This document shows positions 19,214 through 29,726 of a stretch of DNA of 64,000 nucleotides, piece by piece (the first letter of the stretch is position 1; each line of letters starts with the position of its first letter). The stretch lies in NCBI GenBank assembly GCA_029861865.1, contig JAOTYL010000010.1:1-64000 (forward strand), read 5' to 3'. Position numbers and translations under genes: made by a program. This DNA comes from Myxococcales bacterium (GTDB lineage Bacteria; Myxococcota_A; Polyangia; Polyangiales; Houyiibacteriaceae). Below the pieces are notes generated by a model. That model saw nothing but the letters and a program-made list of their open reading frames with translations. It had not been told where the DNA came from and did not search any database.

Positions 19214-19276
19214 CAAGGTAGAGGGCAGATACCCCGACCGGCAACCCCGACGGCATCCTCGGCTTTTGTCGAACGG

Positions 19277-19352
<76 letters not shown>

Positions 19353-19450
19353 GAGGCCGGGCGTTCGTATAGCCGCGCCGATTTCCCGCGCAACTCGAAG
19401 CCCCCCGCGAACCTTGCGCGGAGCAAAACCAGGGCTAGGCTCCGCCGCCT

Positions 19451-20539
19451 ATGGCTCGCGTCATCAACTTCAGCGCAGGCCCTGCAGCGCTTCCGTTGTC
19501 GGTCCTCGAATATGCCCAACAGGAATTCCTCGACCACGAAGGAACGGGGATGTCTCTCATCGAGCACAGCCACCGAGGTGCGGCGTACGCCAAGGTGCAC
19601 GAAGAGGCAAAGGCGCTCTTGCGCGAGCTCATGGACATCCCGGAAACCCATGCCGTGCTGTTCATGCAAGGCGGAGCCACCGCCCAGTTCGCGTTGGCAC
19701 CGATGAACCTTCGCGGTCCCGGTGAGTCGGCCGACTACATCATGACAGGGACCTGGAGCAACAAGGCGCTCGCTGAAGCGAGGATCACAGGAGACGCGCG
19801 TGTAGCGGGCACTGGCGAGGTCGATGGTACATACATGCGTGTACCTGAGCAGGCAGGCCTCGAGCTCGATTCCAACGCTGCCTACGTGCACATGACGACC
19901 AACAACACGATCGTGGGGACGCAGTTTCACCGGTTTCCCGACACCGGCGACGTGCCGCTCGTGGCAGACATGTCGAGCGACATTCTATGGCGCCCGATCG
20001 ACGTTTCGAAGTTTGGGCTGATCTACGCGGGGGCCCAGAAGAATCTAGGACCCGCCGGGATCACGGTCCTGATCTTGCGAAAGGATCTCGCCGGGCGGAG
20101 CCCGGACACGATCCCCAAAATCTTCCGGTACAAGACGATCCTCGAGGGGGATTCGCTCCAGAACACCATCCCCACCTTTGCGGTCTACATGGTTCGAACC
20201 GTCCTTCGTTGGGTGAAGGCGCAGGGCGGCGCCCGGGCGATGGAAAAGCGCAACCGGGAAAAGGCGAGGATGATCTACGGAATGATCGACGGAAACCCCG
20301 ACTTCTTCCGCTGTCCTGTCGAGGTCGACTCGCGGTCGGTGATGAACCCCGTGTTCCGATTGCCGTCCGAAGACCTCGAAAAGAGGCTTGTCGCGGATGC
20401 GGCTGAAGCGGGCATGGTCGGCATCAAGGGTCACCGTTCGGTAGGCGGAATTCGCACCTCTATGTACAACGCGATGGAGCCCGAAAGCGTGCAGAAGTTC
20501 GTCGACTTCGCCCAGGCCTTCGCCAAGCGCCATCAATAG
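19451..20539 (+). CDS. serC: Phosphoserine transaminase
   Basis: NFSAGPAALPLSVLEYAQQEF, GMSLIEHSHR, GAQKNLGPAGITVLI. Confidence 0.96.
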   Translation: MARVINFSAGPAALPLSVLEYAQQEFLDHEGTGMSLIEHSHRGAAYAKVHEEAKALLRELMDIPETHAVLFMQGGATAQFALAPMNLRGPGESADYIMTGTWSNKALAEARITGDARVAGTGEVDGTYMRVPEQAGLELDSNAAYVHMTTNNTIVGTQFHRFPDTGDVPLVADMSSDILWRPIDVSKFGLIYAGAQKNLGPAGITVLILRKDLAGRSPDTIPKIFRYKTILEGDSLQNTIPTFAVYMVRTVLRWVKAQGGARAMEKRNREKARMIYGMIDGNPDFFRCPVEVDSRSVMNPVFRLPSEDLEKRLVADAAEAGMVGIKGHRSVGGIRTSMYNAMEPESVQKFVDFAQAFAKRHQ

Positions 20540-20541
20540 AG

Positions 20542-20562
20542 AAAAGGGGACAGTCCCCTTTT
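20542..20562 (-). repeat. Dispersed palindrome copy 2 (AAAAGGGGACAGTCCCCTTTT)
   Basis: 3' of serC. Confidence 0.9.
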
Positions 20563-20566
20563 CATC

Positions 20567-20601
20567 ATTAACCCCGAGTAAAAGGGGACTGTCCCCTTTT
20601 A
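20567..20601 (+). repeat. Dispersed palindrome copy 3 (ATTAACCCCGAGTAAAAGGGGACTGTCCCCTTTTA)
   Basis: Supplies the TAA stop of the minus-strand tandem GST-N gene. Confidence 0.9.
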
Positions 20602-21357
20602 TCGGGCGTAGGTGGTGTAGAGGTAGCGGCGGATCGCGTCGGACTCGAACATTTGGGTGCCGGTGTTGGGGTCGAGCAGGTAAGGCACTCGCATCTTCCC
20701 GGAGACGGCGACGAAGTCATCGCGATCGGGGCTTCGTCGCGGAACGTTTCTGATTCGATGCGGGAGCTCGAGCTCACAGAGAGCCTCGCGCGCGATGCGG
20801 CAAAACGGCGAGCCCTCATATGAGTAGAGCTCGAGGAGCTTTTCCGGTTCGCGCGAAGGCACCGCCTGGCGACCTTTGAACGGTCGGAAGCCGGACGCGA
20901 GCATCGAGGTCGACACCGCAAAGCCGCGCTGCCGGAGGAACCAAGGCGCCCGCCCGTCGCCATACTCGGCAAAGAGATAGTCCACGATGTCGGCCGACTC
21001 GTACATCGCAACCGCCGTATTCGGATCGACCAAGTAGGGGAACTGATAACGGCCCCCTTCCTGCTTGACCTTTTCGCGAAACCGGCGGCCGCCCTTCGGG
21101 CACGGATAAACGATCGGATCGAGACTCAGGGCCGAGAGCGCCTCCCGAGCGATTCGGCAATACGGACAAACCTCGAACTCGTAGAGCTCGAGCGGCTGCT
21201 CGGGGATCTTGGCGCGTTCGTAGTGAACGTTGCCGAAGTTGGGACGCGCCGCGCTAGCTGCGGTCGAAGTCGTGACATCCAAAAGACGAGTCAGGTCCAT
21301 GAGGCTTTCATCTACGGCGACTTTCCCCTTTTTCAAGCGGTGATAGCCTTGCCCCAT
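20599..21357 (-). CDS. Tandem glutaredoxin/GST-N domain protein
   Basis: Two internal repeats [22 protein letters not shown] and [22 protein letters not shown], each with [18 protein letters not shown]. Start uncertain (21357 or 21300). Confidence 0.82.
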   Translation of the reverse strand: MGQGYHRLKKGKVAVDESLMDLTRLLDVTTSTAASAARPNFGNVHYERAKIPEQPLELYEFEVCPYCRIAREALSALSLDPIVYPCPKGGRRFREKVKQEGGRYQFPYLVDPNTAVAMYESADIVDYLFAEYGDGRAPWFLRQRGFAVSTSMLASGFRPFKGRQAVPSREPEKLLELYSYEGSPFCRIAREALCELELPHRIRNVPRRSPDRDDFVAVSGKMRVPYLLDPNTGTQMFESDAIRRYLYTTYAR

Positions 21358-23395
21358 GGCGCGTGAGCTCGAGCTCATCACAGAATTGACTCCGAAAGGC
21401 GACCAGCCGGAGGCGATTGCCGATCTCCTCCAAGGCCTCGCGCGAGGAGACCCGCATCAAGTCCTCCTCGGGATCACCGGAAGCGGCAAGACCTTCACCG
21501 TGGCAAACGTCATCGCGGCCACGAAGCGACCGACCCTGATTATCGCCCCGAACAAGACTCTGGCCGCACAGCTCTACAGCGAGATGCGGGAGCTCTTTCC
21601 GCAAAATGCGGTCGAGTATTTCGTCAGCTACTACGACTACTACCAGCCCGAAGCGTACATCCCGTCCTCGGATACGTACATCGAGAAGGACGCGATCATC
21701 AACGACAAGGTCGACCGCATGCGTCACAGCGCGACGCGATCGCTCCTTGCGCGTCGCGACGTGATCATCGTTGCGAGCGTGTCATGCATCTACGGCATCG
21801 GCTCTTCGGAGTGGTACCAAGAAATGCTCATCAACTTGGAGGTCGGTCAGGAGTATCGCCGCGATCGGTTGCTTCGTCGTCTCGTCGACATCCAGTATCA
21901 GCGCAACGACATCGACTTTCATCGAGGTACGTTCCGGGTTCGAGGGGATGTCGTCGAGATCTTCCCGGCGCACTCGGAGAACCTAGCGGTCCGCATCGAG
22001 TACTGGGGCGACGAAATCGAACGCATCGTCGAGATCGACCCGACGCGCGGCAAAGTCATCGAAGAGCTTGACCAGTACGGCGTTTATCCCGGTAGCCACT
22101 ACGTCACTCCCGACGAGCACCGAAGACGCGCGATCGAGTCGATCCGAGAGGAGCTCCTCGAATGGCTTCCCAAGCTCGAATCCAAGGGAAAATTGCTGGA
22201 AAGACAGCGCCTCGAGCAACGAACGATCTACGACCTCGAGATGCTCGAGCAGATGGGCTTCTGCCACGGCATCGAGAACTACAGCCGGCACCTCTCTGGT
22301 CGAAAAGAGGGCGAGCCACCCCCCACTTTGCTCGACTATTTCCCCGACGACTTCCTGGTGATCCTCGACGAATCGCACATCACCGTGCCGCAACTCGGAG
22401 CGATGTTCCGAGGTGACCGGTCGCGCAAGGAGACCTTGGTGGAGCACGGCTTTCGATTGCCGAGCGCGCTCGACAATCGACCGCTTCAGTTCAGCGAATG
22501 GGAAGAGCGCGTCGGCCAGGTTATCCACGTGAGCGCCACTCCGGGTACTTGGGAGGTGGAACGCGCGGGCGGCGTCATCGTCGAGCAGGTGATTCGCCCA
22601 ACAGGCCTTCTCGACCCTGCCGTGCACGTGCGGCCCACCAAACATCAAGTCGACGATTTGTTGAGCGAGGTTCGCGCGCGCGTCGCACGAAACGAGCGCG
22701 TGCTGATCACGACCCTGACCAAGCGAATGGCCGAGGACCTCACCGAGTACTACAGCGAGCTAGGGGTCTCGGTTCGTTATCTCCACAGCGACATTGACAC
22801 CCTGGAACGTGTCGATATTCTTCGGGATTTACGGAGGGGCGAGTTCGATGTTCTCGTCGGGATCAACCTCTTGCGAGAAGGCCTCGACCTCCCCGAGGTG
22901 TCGCTCGTCGGGATTTTGGACGCGGACAAAGAAGGCTTCCTCCGCTCGCCCCGCTCACTCATCCAAACGATCGGACGCGCGGCGCGCAATGCAGGTGGCG
23001 AGGTGATCATGTACGCGGACCGCGTCACCGGTGCGATGCAACATGCGATCGACGAAACCGCGCGCCGTCGCGGTCGACAGATCGAATACAACGAAGAGCA
23101 CGGCATCACCCCACAGACCGTCGAGAAGGCGGTCCTCGAGATGGACCCCTCGACAGGCGCGGGCGACTACGTCGTCATCCCGATTCTGAGATCGGGCGAG
23201 GAGCCCTCGGACCCGGCGGATGTCCCTGCGCGCATCGAAGAGCTGAAAAGCGAGATGCTTCTCGCCGCGGAGGAGCTCGAATTCGAGAAGGCCGCCGAGC
23301 TTCGCGACCGGATCGACCAGCTGCGAGCGGCACTCGACCCGGGCAAAGCCAAACGACACAAACGTGATCGCCGGGCACAACGTCCGCGACGGTGA
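21356..23395 (+). CDS. uvrB: Excinuclease ABC subunit B
   Basis: [44 protein letters not shown]-terminal UVR domain. Confidence 0.98.
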   Translation: MARELELITELTPKGDQPEAIADLLQGLARGDPHQVLLGITGSGKTFTVANVIAATKRPTLIIAPNKTLAAQLYSEMRELFPQNAVEYFVSYYDYYQPEAYIPSSDTYIEKDAIINDKVDRMRHSATRSLLARRDVIIVASVSCIYGIGSSEWYQEMLINLEVGQEYRRDRLLRRLVDIQYQRNDIDFHRGTFRVRGDVVEIFPAHSENLAVRIEYWGDEIERIVEIDPTRGKVIEELDQYGVYPGSHYVTPDEHRRRAIESIREELLEWLPKLESKGKLLERQRLEQRTIYDLEMLEQMGFCHGIENYSRHLSGRKEGEPPPTLLDYFPDDFLVILDESHITVPQLGAMFRGDRSRKETLVEHGFRLPSALDNRPLQFSEWEERVGQVIHVSATPGTWEVERAGGVIVEQVIRPTGLLDPAVHVRPTKHQVDDLLSEVRARVARNERVLITTLTKRMAEDLTEYYSELGVSVRYLHSDIDTLERVDILRDLRRGEFDVLVGINLLREGLDLPEVSLVGILDADKEGFLRSPRSLIQTIGRAARNAGGEVIMYADRVTGAMQHAIDETARRRGRQIEYNEEHGITPQTVEKAVLEMDPSTGAGDYVVIPILRSGEEPSDPADVPARIEELKSEMLLAAEELEFEKAAELRDRIDQLRAALDPGKAKRHKRDRRAQRPRR

Positions 23396-23486
23396 GTTCC
23401 ACCTAACCATCCGAAAGAACGCTGAAAATTCTCGCTCATGGCGTTTCCTTGAGTCACTAAACTCAGGCGGCTAGGCTGCCCTGACG

Positions 23487-25484
23487 ATGCGCTTTTGCTG
23501 GCTTAGCGTGTGCCTTCTTGCGGTTTGGGTAGCGAGCTCCGGGTCGAGTGCTGCGCAAGTGCGCCTCCTCGAGCTCGACTTCACGCCCACCGAGCGCGCG
23601 CAGATCGCGATCTGGATCGAGCGCGACGATGGCACGTTCATGAGCACGGTGCGGCTCACCTCGTCCGTAGCCCTTCGGGGGGTCGGCAATCGCCCCGGCG
23701 CATTGCAGATGAACAGTGGCTTTAGGTGGCCTTACGGGCGCCGCGAAGGAATTCTCCCAGTGTGGGGTTGGCGACGGGCGACCGCACCAGGCGCAGAGCT
23801 CTTTCCTCTCGTGATCTTTCAGGATCGAATATCCGAAGGCTTTGCGAGCCGCAACACGGTCGACGCATCGCCGGACAGTTACTTCTGTCTATCGTTCGAT
23901 CAGACGACGACGACCCGGGAGGCCCTCGACGCTGTCACCTGCGCAAGCGTCTTCAACAGTGACAAGGGTCGCTTCATGACCGATCAAGACGTCGGCAACG
24001 GTTATGCGGAGCCGTTCGTCACCTCATCTGGAGGCGAGACGATGCGCGCCCTCGGGATGGGCTCGCTCTATCCCCCGCGTCGCGACGTTGTCGGGCTCGG
24101 GGAGTTCGACCATCCCGACGTAGCGCGTTTCATCGACGAGGCAGAGCGCGTCATGCCCGAGATCGACGCTGTGACGATGGCCACGCCCGCCGCGGATCAG
24201 CCGGTCGCTATCCAGTATCTCGTGCCCGACGAATGGGCAAACGGGGAGTACACGGCTTTCGTCGAGGTGAATGTCGAGGGTGACTACAACGACGCGTTCA
24301 ACGACGTCATCTATCCGACGCCCGTTTCCGATCGATGGGATGTGTGGGCAGAAACCTACGGCTACCCGTATCGTGGGCAGCCCTCGGTCGTCTACAGCAT
24401 TCCCTTCACTCTTGGGGAGGCGATCGCAACCCACACCACGGTCGACCCGATCGGTTACGGCAGCCTTCACGGCGACGACGGCGCGATGATCACCATGGAT
24501 GGTTCGATCACCGCCGACCCGGAAGATGCACCGGGAAGTGGCGCCGATCGACTCCGCAAGAACGTCGCCGGGACTCGCGCTACCCTCAACGTGCTCACCA
24601 CCAACATCTGCGGTCAGCCCGATCCGCCACCACAGTGCAGGCAGCCCTGCACCGAGTCCGATGAATGCGATTTCGGCTTCATCTGCGGGCCCGAAAGTCG
24701 ATGCGTGGGCGCTTGCGATCTCGACGGGGTCCCGGCTGCGATCACCGATCTCGCGATCATCAATCACCCCGATCCCAAGTGGTCGCACCGCGTAGGCCGC
24801 CTCGTGTTCACCGTGCCTCAGAGCGTGTTGCCGCTGCGCCAGTACGAAATCTTCACGACAGATGGGATCGCCGTCGACGAAGCCAGGGCTGTGGCGCTCA
24901 GTGCGGACGACCGGCCGGTAGTCGGCGATCGGTTACACATCCCCGTGAATGGTGACTGCGATGGCGGTACATGGACGGAGACGCTCTGCGCTCCCTACGT
25001 ATCGAACCCTGCAGGAGAGTGCCAAAACGGCCTCGACCGCGATGGCGATGGGGATTGCCTCGACGCGGGTGATCTCCTCGAAGTCGACATCGCCTTCGAC
25101 GGGCACGAAACCGACTACGAGGTCGAAATGGCTGCCGTCGACATCTGCCAGGGCCGGAGCACAGCGGCACGTGCAACCTTGACGACGACCCGTATCGACT
25201 TCACCACCGTGCCGCCGTGCTTTGTCGCAACCGCGGCCTATGGGTCGCCGCTTGCCGATGAGATTTGGGCGCTCCGGCGCTTTCGCGATCGTTATCTGAT
25301 GACCAACCGAGCCGGTCGGGCCTTCGTCGACGTGTACTACGTCGTGGGTCCGTATGCCGCCAATTTCATTGCTGAGCACCCATGGCTGCGAACAACTACC
25401 CGCATACTCCTCACTCCACTCGTCGCTCTCGCGCGTCATCTCACCGACGACGGCACCGGCGAAAACCCAGGTTCCTGGCGCTGA
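23487..25484 (+). CDS. Secreted Cys-rich hypothetical protein with C-terminal CFI-box-like segment
   Basis: Signal peptide, CRQPCTESDECDFGFICGPESRCVGAC, C-terminal CFVATAAYGSPLADEIWALRRFRDRYL followed by a hydrophobic region. Confidence 0.75.
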   Translation: MRFCWLSVCLLAVWVASSGSSAAQVRLLELDFTPTERAQIAIWIERDDGTFMSTVRLTSSVALRGVGNRPGALQMNSGFRWPYGRREGILPVWGWRRATAPGAELFPLVIFQDRISEGFASRNTVDASPDSYFCLSFDQTTTTREALDAVTCASVFNSDKGRFMTDQDVGNGYAEPFVTSSGGETMRALGMGSLYPPRRDVVGLGEFDHPDVARFIDEAERVMPEIDAVTMATPAADQPVAIQYLVPDEWANGEYTAFVEVNVEGDYNDAFNDVIYPTPVSDRWDVWAETYGYPYRGQPSVVYSIPFTLGEAIATHTTVDPIGYGSLHGDDGAMITMDGSITADPEDAPGSGADRLRKNVAGTRATLNVLTTNICGQPDPPPQCRQPCTESDECDFGFICGPESRCVGACDLDGVPAAITDLAIINHPDPKWSHRVGRLVFTVPQSVLPLRQYEIFTTDGIAVDEARAVALSADDRPVVGDRLHIPVNGDCDGGTWTETLCAPYVSNPAGECQNGLDRDGDGDCLDAGDLLEVDIAFDGHETDYEVEMAAVDICQGRSTAARATLTTTRIDFTTVPPCFVATAAYGSPLADEIWALRRFRDRYLMTNRAGRAFVDVYYVVGPYAANFIAEHPWLRTTTRILLTPLVALARHLTDDGTGENPGSWR

Positions 25485-25693
25485 AGCTCGGCGCTCTCCT
25501 CGCGGTCTTTTCGGCTCTTGCGGTCGGGGGCTGTGCGACCGTCAAGCCTTACGAGCGTGAATACCTGACCCGGCCGAGCATGGACTTCCAGCGTGAAGCC
25601 ACCGAGGCGAAGTTCTATTCGCACGTGCTCGATGCTCGAGAGGGCGCGACCGGGGGCCTCGGCAACGCCGGCGGCGGTTGCGGGTGCAACTGA
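25382..25693 (+). CDS. DUF4266-like small lipoprotein
   Basis: GGCATVKPYEREYLTRPSMDF...EGATGGLGNAGGGCGCN; start codon uncertain (overlaps upstream CDS). Confidence 0.75.
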   Translation: MAANNYPHTPHSTRRSRASSHRRRHRRKPRFLALKLGALLAVFSALAVGGCATVKPYEREYLTRPSMDFQREATEAKFYSHVLDAREGATGGLGNAGGGCGCN

Positions 25694-26865
25694 CCGCCTT
25701 TCGAGGGTGGTCAGGCTGGGCGTTTCTTCGGTTGCTACTCGCGGCTGGGATCGCTCTTCTCGGGCTGTCTCCTCGCGGCTCGCAGGCCGACGAGGTGACC
25801 GGGACTTGGACCGGTGATGTGCAGCTCCGTGGAAACTACTACTGGGATCGGAGCACGCGCGTAGTGGCGCCCGAGGTCATCGCGCAGCTCGAAGCCCCGC
25901 AGGGAAGCCGCCTCCGAGTCGACTACCTCGTCGACTCGATCACCAGTGCAAGCATTGCGGCGGGCGCTCTCGAAGACACCCGGTTCAACGAGATTCGCCA
26001 CGATGTGTCGATCAAAGGCGGCCATGAATTCTACGAACGTGAGAATCCGGTCGACGTGTGGGGGGGGATGCGGTTCAGCAAGGAGCCGGACTACTTCTCG
26101 TTCAGCACGTTCTTTCAGCCGTCGATTTGGCTTGCGGACAGGGCCACGCGGCTGCTTGGGCGGGTGACGTACCTACACGACGAAATCGGCCAGAATTTCC
26201 GAGGTGGAACGCAGATGAGGCCTGGTGAGGACGGTACCCCTGGCGAGAGTGATTTCGGTGAAAGACTCGACGCGGTATCGATGGCCGTCGGCTGGGAGCA
26301 AGCGCTGACGCCGACGCTGATCTTCGAGGTTGCCTACGACTTCACGGTGCAGTCGGGATTCCTCGCCAATCCGTATCGTTCGGTGCTCGGTGGACAGCGC
26401 CCCGAAGAGCACCCCGACGTCCGCCTGCGCAATCTCCTCTACTCACGCATCGCTTGGTATGTCCCGCGCTCGCGAACCTCGCTTCAGGCGATCTACCGAT
26501 CCTACTTCGACGACTGGTCGATCTCGGCGATCAACCCAGAGGTGCGCATCTACCAAGAGATGTCTCCGTACTTCCAAACCCGTCTTCGTTACCGCTATTA
26601 CAAACAGACGTCGGCGTTCTTCTACAAGAGTGACCCCAACGCGTACACGTTCCAGGATCGCTACGTCACCAACGACCCAAAGATGAGCGCGTTTCGAGTG
26701 AACGAGATCGGCATCCAGCTTTTGGTCCTCGGCTCCTTTCTCGAAGGCCGCGCCCACCGCTCGATCGCGGGTGCCCAGTTCGACATCAGCTTCAACTATC
26801 GCTGGAACACCAACGCATTTGGAAATCAGGTCATCTCCCAAGCCGGCCTGCGCATTCCCTTCTGA
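25678..26865 (+). CDS. DUF3570-like outer-membrane beta-barrel protein
   Basis: Signal peptide; amphipathic strands (LRGNYYWDRSTRVVAPEV..., RLRYRYYKQTSAFFYK, C-terminal SQAGLRIPF); adjacent to the DUF4266-like lipoprotein. Confidence 0.75.
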   Translation: MRVQLTAFRGWSGWAFLRLLLAAGIALLGLSPRGSQADEVTGTWTGDVQLRGNYYWDRSTRVVAPEVIAQLEAPQGSRLRVDYLVDSITSASIAAGALEDTRFNEIRHDVSIKGGHEFYERENPVDVWGGMRFSKEPDYFSFSTFFQPSIWLADRATRLLGRVTYLHDEIGQNFRGGTQMRPGEDGTPGESDFGERLDAVSMAVGWEQALTPTLIFEVAYDFTVQSGFLANPYRSVLGGQRPEEHPDVRLRNLLYSRIAWYVPRSRTSLQAIYRSYFDDWSISAINPEVRIYQEMSPYFQTRLRYRYYKQTSAFFYKSDPNAYTFQDRYVTNDPKMSAFRVNEIGIQLLVLGSFLEGRAHRSIAGAQFDISFNYRWNTNAFGNQVISQAGLRIPF

Positions 26866-26900
26866 CGACGTCGCGGCCATCGTCGGGCAACCGCGAAAGC

Positions 26901-27830
26901 TCAGGGGCTTCGGACGGTAGACCGCACCCCCGTTCTTGGGTCGTTGAAGGATAGATAGCTGGCATGGAGGAAGTGGCGGTCGAGGCCGGGGAGGGTCGGG
27001 CCACCGTAAAGCGTATCGCCTAAGAGCGGATGGCCGATCGACGCCAAATGTACGCGCACTTGATGTCGGCGAGCATTGTTGGCTCGCACCTCGACACGTG
27101 AGCCGGCTTCATCCGGTTCGCTCGACAAGATCTCCGTATGTGCGGGCTGAGCGTCTAGCCGTTTGATCTCCCGAGGGTCGCGGCAGACCCGAACCTTCCT
27201 CCGGTCGCGTGGATCGTTGGCAATGAAGGCGTCGATGATCTCGGGGGCGGCGACGATTCCAGCGCAACGAGCGACGTATCGTTTTTCGATCTCGCCTGCC
27301 CGTAGTTGCTCACGAAGGGCCACGAACGTCGATTGGTCACGAGCGGCAAGCATCAACCCAGATGTGTCGTTGTCGAGGCGATGAAGGATTCCGGGTTCGC
27401 GCTTTCGGTAACCGACACCGCGCATCTCGGGGTAACGAGCGACGAGAGCTCCGGCCACCGTACCGACCTCACCATCTCGAAGCGGATGACTTGGAATGCC
27501 GGCGGGCTTTTCGACGACCACCCATCCCTCACGTTCGACGATCACATCGATGTCGAGAGCCGGATCCGGAGTCGCGTGAAAGTCGGCCGGACCTGGGAGA
27601 GTTTCGAGGGTCACGCGATCCCCAATTGCGGCCAAGGCACTCTTCTTGGCTCGCCTCCCATTCAACCGGACTTCTCCCGCGGCGAAAAGCGCCTTCACTC
27701 GGCCTCGGCTCAGACCAGGGGCCCGGCGAGCCAGCACGACATCGAGCCGCTCACCGGCATCTTCCGCTTCGACCTCGAGCTCGAATGCTGGCACTTCCTT
27801 CCCCTCCCACATTCGGCCCGGGCTTTCCAT
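26901..27830 (-). CDS. RluA-family pseudouridine synthase
   Basis: S4-like N-terminus, GILHRLDNDTSGLML, HQVRVHLASIGHPLLGDTLYGG. Confidence 0.93.
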   Translation of the reverse strand: MESPGRMWEGKEVPAFELEVEAEDAGERLDVVLARRAPGLSRGRVKALFAAGEVRLNGRRAKKSALAAIGDRVTLETLPGPADFHATPDPALDIDVIVEREGWVVVEKPAGIPSHPLRDGEVGTVAGALVARYPEMRGVGYRKREPGILHRLDNDTSGLMLAARDQSTFVALREQLRAGEIEKRYVARCAGIVAAPEIIDAFIANDPRDRRKVRVCRDPREIKRLDAQPAHTEILSSEPDEAGSRVEVRANNARRHQVRVHLASIGHPLLGDTLYGGPTLPGLDRHFLHASYLSFNDPRTGVRSTVRSP

Positions 27831-27872
27831 GCCGTTTGCGCCGTTCCGCGGCGCGTCTACACTGCGAAACCC

Positions 27873-28967
27873 GTGGGCAAACGCGATTACTACGTGATTC
27901 TCGAAGTCAGCCGGGCCGCCTCCGGCGACGAGATCAAACAAGCCTATCGTGCGCTCGCGATGCGATACCACCCGGACCGCAATCCAGACGACCCCGCCGC
28001 CGAAGACGCGTTCAAAGAGGCAAGCGAAGCTTATGCCGTTCTGAGCGACCCCGACAAGCGGAACCGCTACGACCGTTATGGTCACGACGCCTTCAACGCG
28101 AATGGCCCGGGCTTCGAAGCGAGCGACTTCGGCGCCGTCAGCGAAATCCTCGAAGGGCTCTTCGGCGAGGTCTTCAGCGGGGGTCGCCGCAAGCGCAGAG
28201 GCGGTCGCGACTTGAAGTACGAACTCGAGATCTCGTTCGTAGAGGCGGCGCTAGGCATCGAGAAGACGATCGACGTCAACCGACCTGCTCCGTGCGTCAA
28301 GTGTGGCGGGAGCGGGGCCCAGGCCGGAACCCCGGTACACAAGTGCAACGTTTGCCAAGGACGCGGCCAAGTGAAGTATCAACGTGGTCTCTTCGCAGCC
28401 TCCCGTCCGTGCCACGGATGCCGCGGAACAGGCACCAAGATCCCTACCCCGTGCGAAGCATGCAAAGGGACCGGCACCAAGCTCCGTGCCGAAGCGATGA
28501 GTGTGAAGATCCCGGCCGGTGTTCAAGACGGCGCCGTGCGCACCGTTCGAGGCGCGGGCGAGACCGTCGATGGCGCCAACGGCGATCTCCACATTCACGT
28601 CCATGTCCGCGACCACGCACTTTTCACGCGTGAAGAGGCCGACATCCTGGTGTCGATCCCGATTTCGTTTCCCCAAGCGGTGCTCGGCGCAAGCATCGAT
28701 GTCCCCACGCTCGACGGAAATGTGGTGATGAAAGTGCCGCCAGGAACCCAGTCGGGGAAGGTCTTCCGTCTGCGTGGCAAAGGAATCTCCGTATACGGCG
28801 GATATGGTAAGGGCGATCAGCTCGTGACGGTCGTGGTCGAGGTCCCGCGCCAGGTGAGTCGCCGCCAACGCAAGCTCATCGCCGAGCTCGCAGAGGAAAT
28901 CGGCGACGAAAGCCATCCGGAGCAGGCGAGCTTTCTGAGGAAGCTTCGCGGGCTTTTCGAGGGCTGA
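27873..28967 (+). CDS. dnaJ: Molecular chaperone DnaJ (GTG start)
   Basis: J domain DYYVILEVSRAASGDEIKQAYRALAMRYHPDRNPDD and four CxxCxGxG repeats. Confidence 0.96.
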   Translation: MGKRDYYVILEVSRAASGDEIKQAYRALAMRYHPDRNPDDPAAEDAFKEASEAYAVLSDPDKRNRYDRYGHDAFNANGPGFEASDFGAVSEILEGLFGEVFSGGRRKRRGGRDLKYELEISFVEAALGIEKTIDVNRPAPCVKCGGSGAQAGTPVHKCNVCQGRGQVKYQRGLFAASRPCHGCRGTGTKIPTPCEACKGTGTKLRAEAMSVKIPAGVQDGAVRTVRGAGETVDGANGDLHIHVHVRDHALFTREEADILVSIPISFPQAVLGASIDVPTLDGNVVMKVPPGTQSGKVFRLRGKGISVYGGYGKGDQLVTVVVEVPRQVSRRQRKLIAELAEEIGDESHPEQASFLRKLRGLFEG

Positions 28968-28973
28968 GGCCAC

Positions 28974-28990
28974 CAAGAGCGGCGCTCTTG
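28974..28990. terminator. Perfect inverted repeat CAAGAGC-GGC-GCTCTTG after dnaJ
   Basis: Perfect 7-bp stem just after the dnaJ stop; no strong T-tract. Confidence 0.4.
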
Positions 28991-29045
28991 TCACTTACCT
29001 GAACGACCGCCTTGCGCACCGTGCCGGGCTTGCCAAGGTACGTCC

Positions 29046-29726
29046 ATGCGAACCGCAGCATTGCTCATCATGGGCGGGGCACTCGTTCTCGGGTGTACCA
29101 AGAACGACAAGACCAACACTCCGAATCCAGGCGGAGAAACCGAAGCACCACGCAAAGAGGAGGCCCCCGAGGTGACCGACAACAAGCCAGGCCAAGCGCC
29201 CACCCAATACTTGGTCGAGCTCGATACGACCAAGGGCCCGATCGTGATCGAAGTCCACCGCGACTGGTCTCCGCACGGCGCGGATCGTTTTTACGAGCTC
29301 GTCCAGGCTGGTTACTACGATAACGTCGCGTTCTTCCGCGTCATCGGCGGATTCATGGCGCAGGTGGGCATCAGTGGTGACCCGGCCCTCAACGCCAAGT
29401 GGCGGGAGAAGCGGATCCCCGACGATCCTGTCAAGGGCAGTAACACGCGGGGAACGGTATCGTTCGCCACGTCGGGCTCCAACTCCCGAACCACCCAGTT
29501 TTTCATCAATTTCGTCGACAACTCACGCCTCGATGGGATGGGCTTCTCGCCGTTTGGGAAGGTGAAAGACATGAGCGTGGTCGACGCACTACACGCCGGT
29601 TATGGCGAAGGTGCGCCGCGGGGCCGCGGGCCGTCGCAGGGGCTCCTTCAGTCCGAGGGCAACGCCTATCTGAAGAAAAACTTTCCGGACCTCGACTACA
29701 TCAAGACCGCGAAGATCACCGAGTGA
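29046..29726 (+). CDS. Peptidyl-prolyl cis-trans isomerase (cyclophilin type), lipoprotein
   Basis: LGC lipobox; FYELVQAGYYDNVAFFRVIGGFMAQVG; FATSGSNSRTTQFFINFVDN. Confidence 0.93.
   Translation: MRTAALLIMGGALVLGCTKNDKTNTPNPGGETEAPRKEEAPEVTDNKPGQAPTQYLVELDTTKGPIVIEVHRDWSPHGADRFYELVQAGYYDNVAFFRVIGGFMAQVGISGDPALNAKWREKRIPDDPVKGSNTRGTVSFATSGSNSRTTQFFINFVDNSRLDGMGFSPFGKVKDMSVVDALHAGYGEGAPRGRGPSQGLLQSEGNAYLKKNFPDLDYIKTAKITE

Noticed and set aside
27306-27872. Long N-terminal extension of the DnaJ ORF
   Set aside because: Antisense to the RluA-family gene; the J domain begins at GTG 27873.
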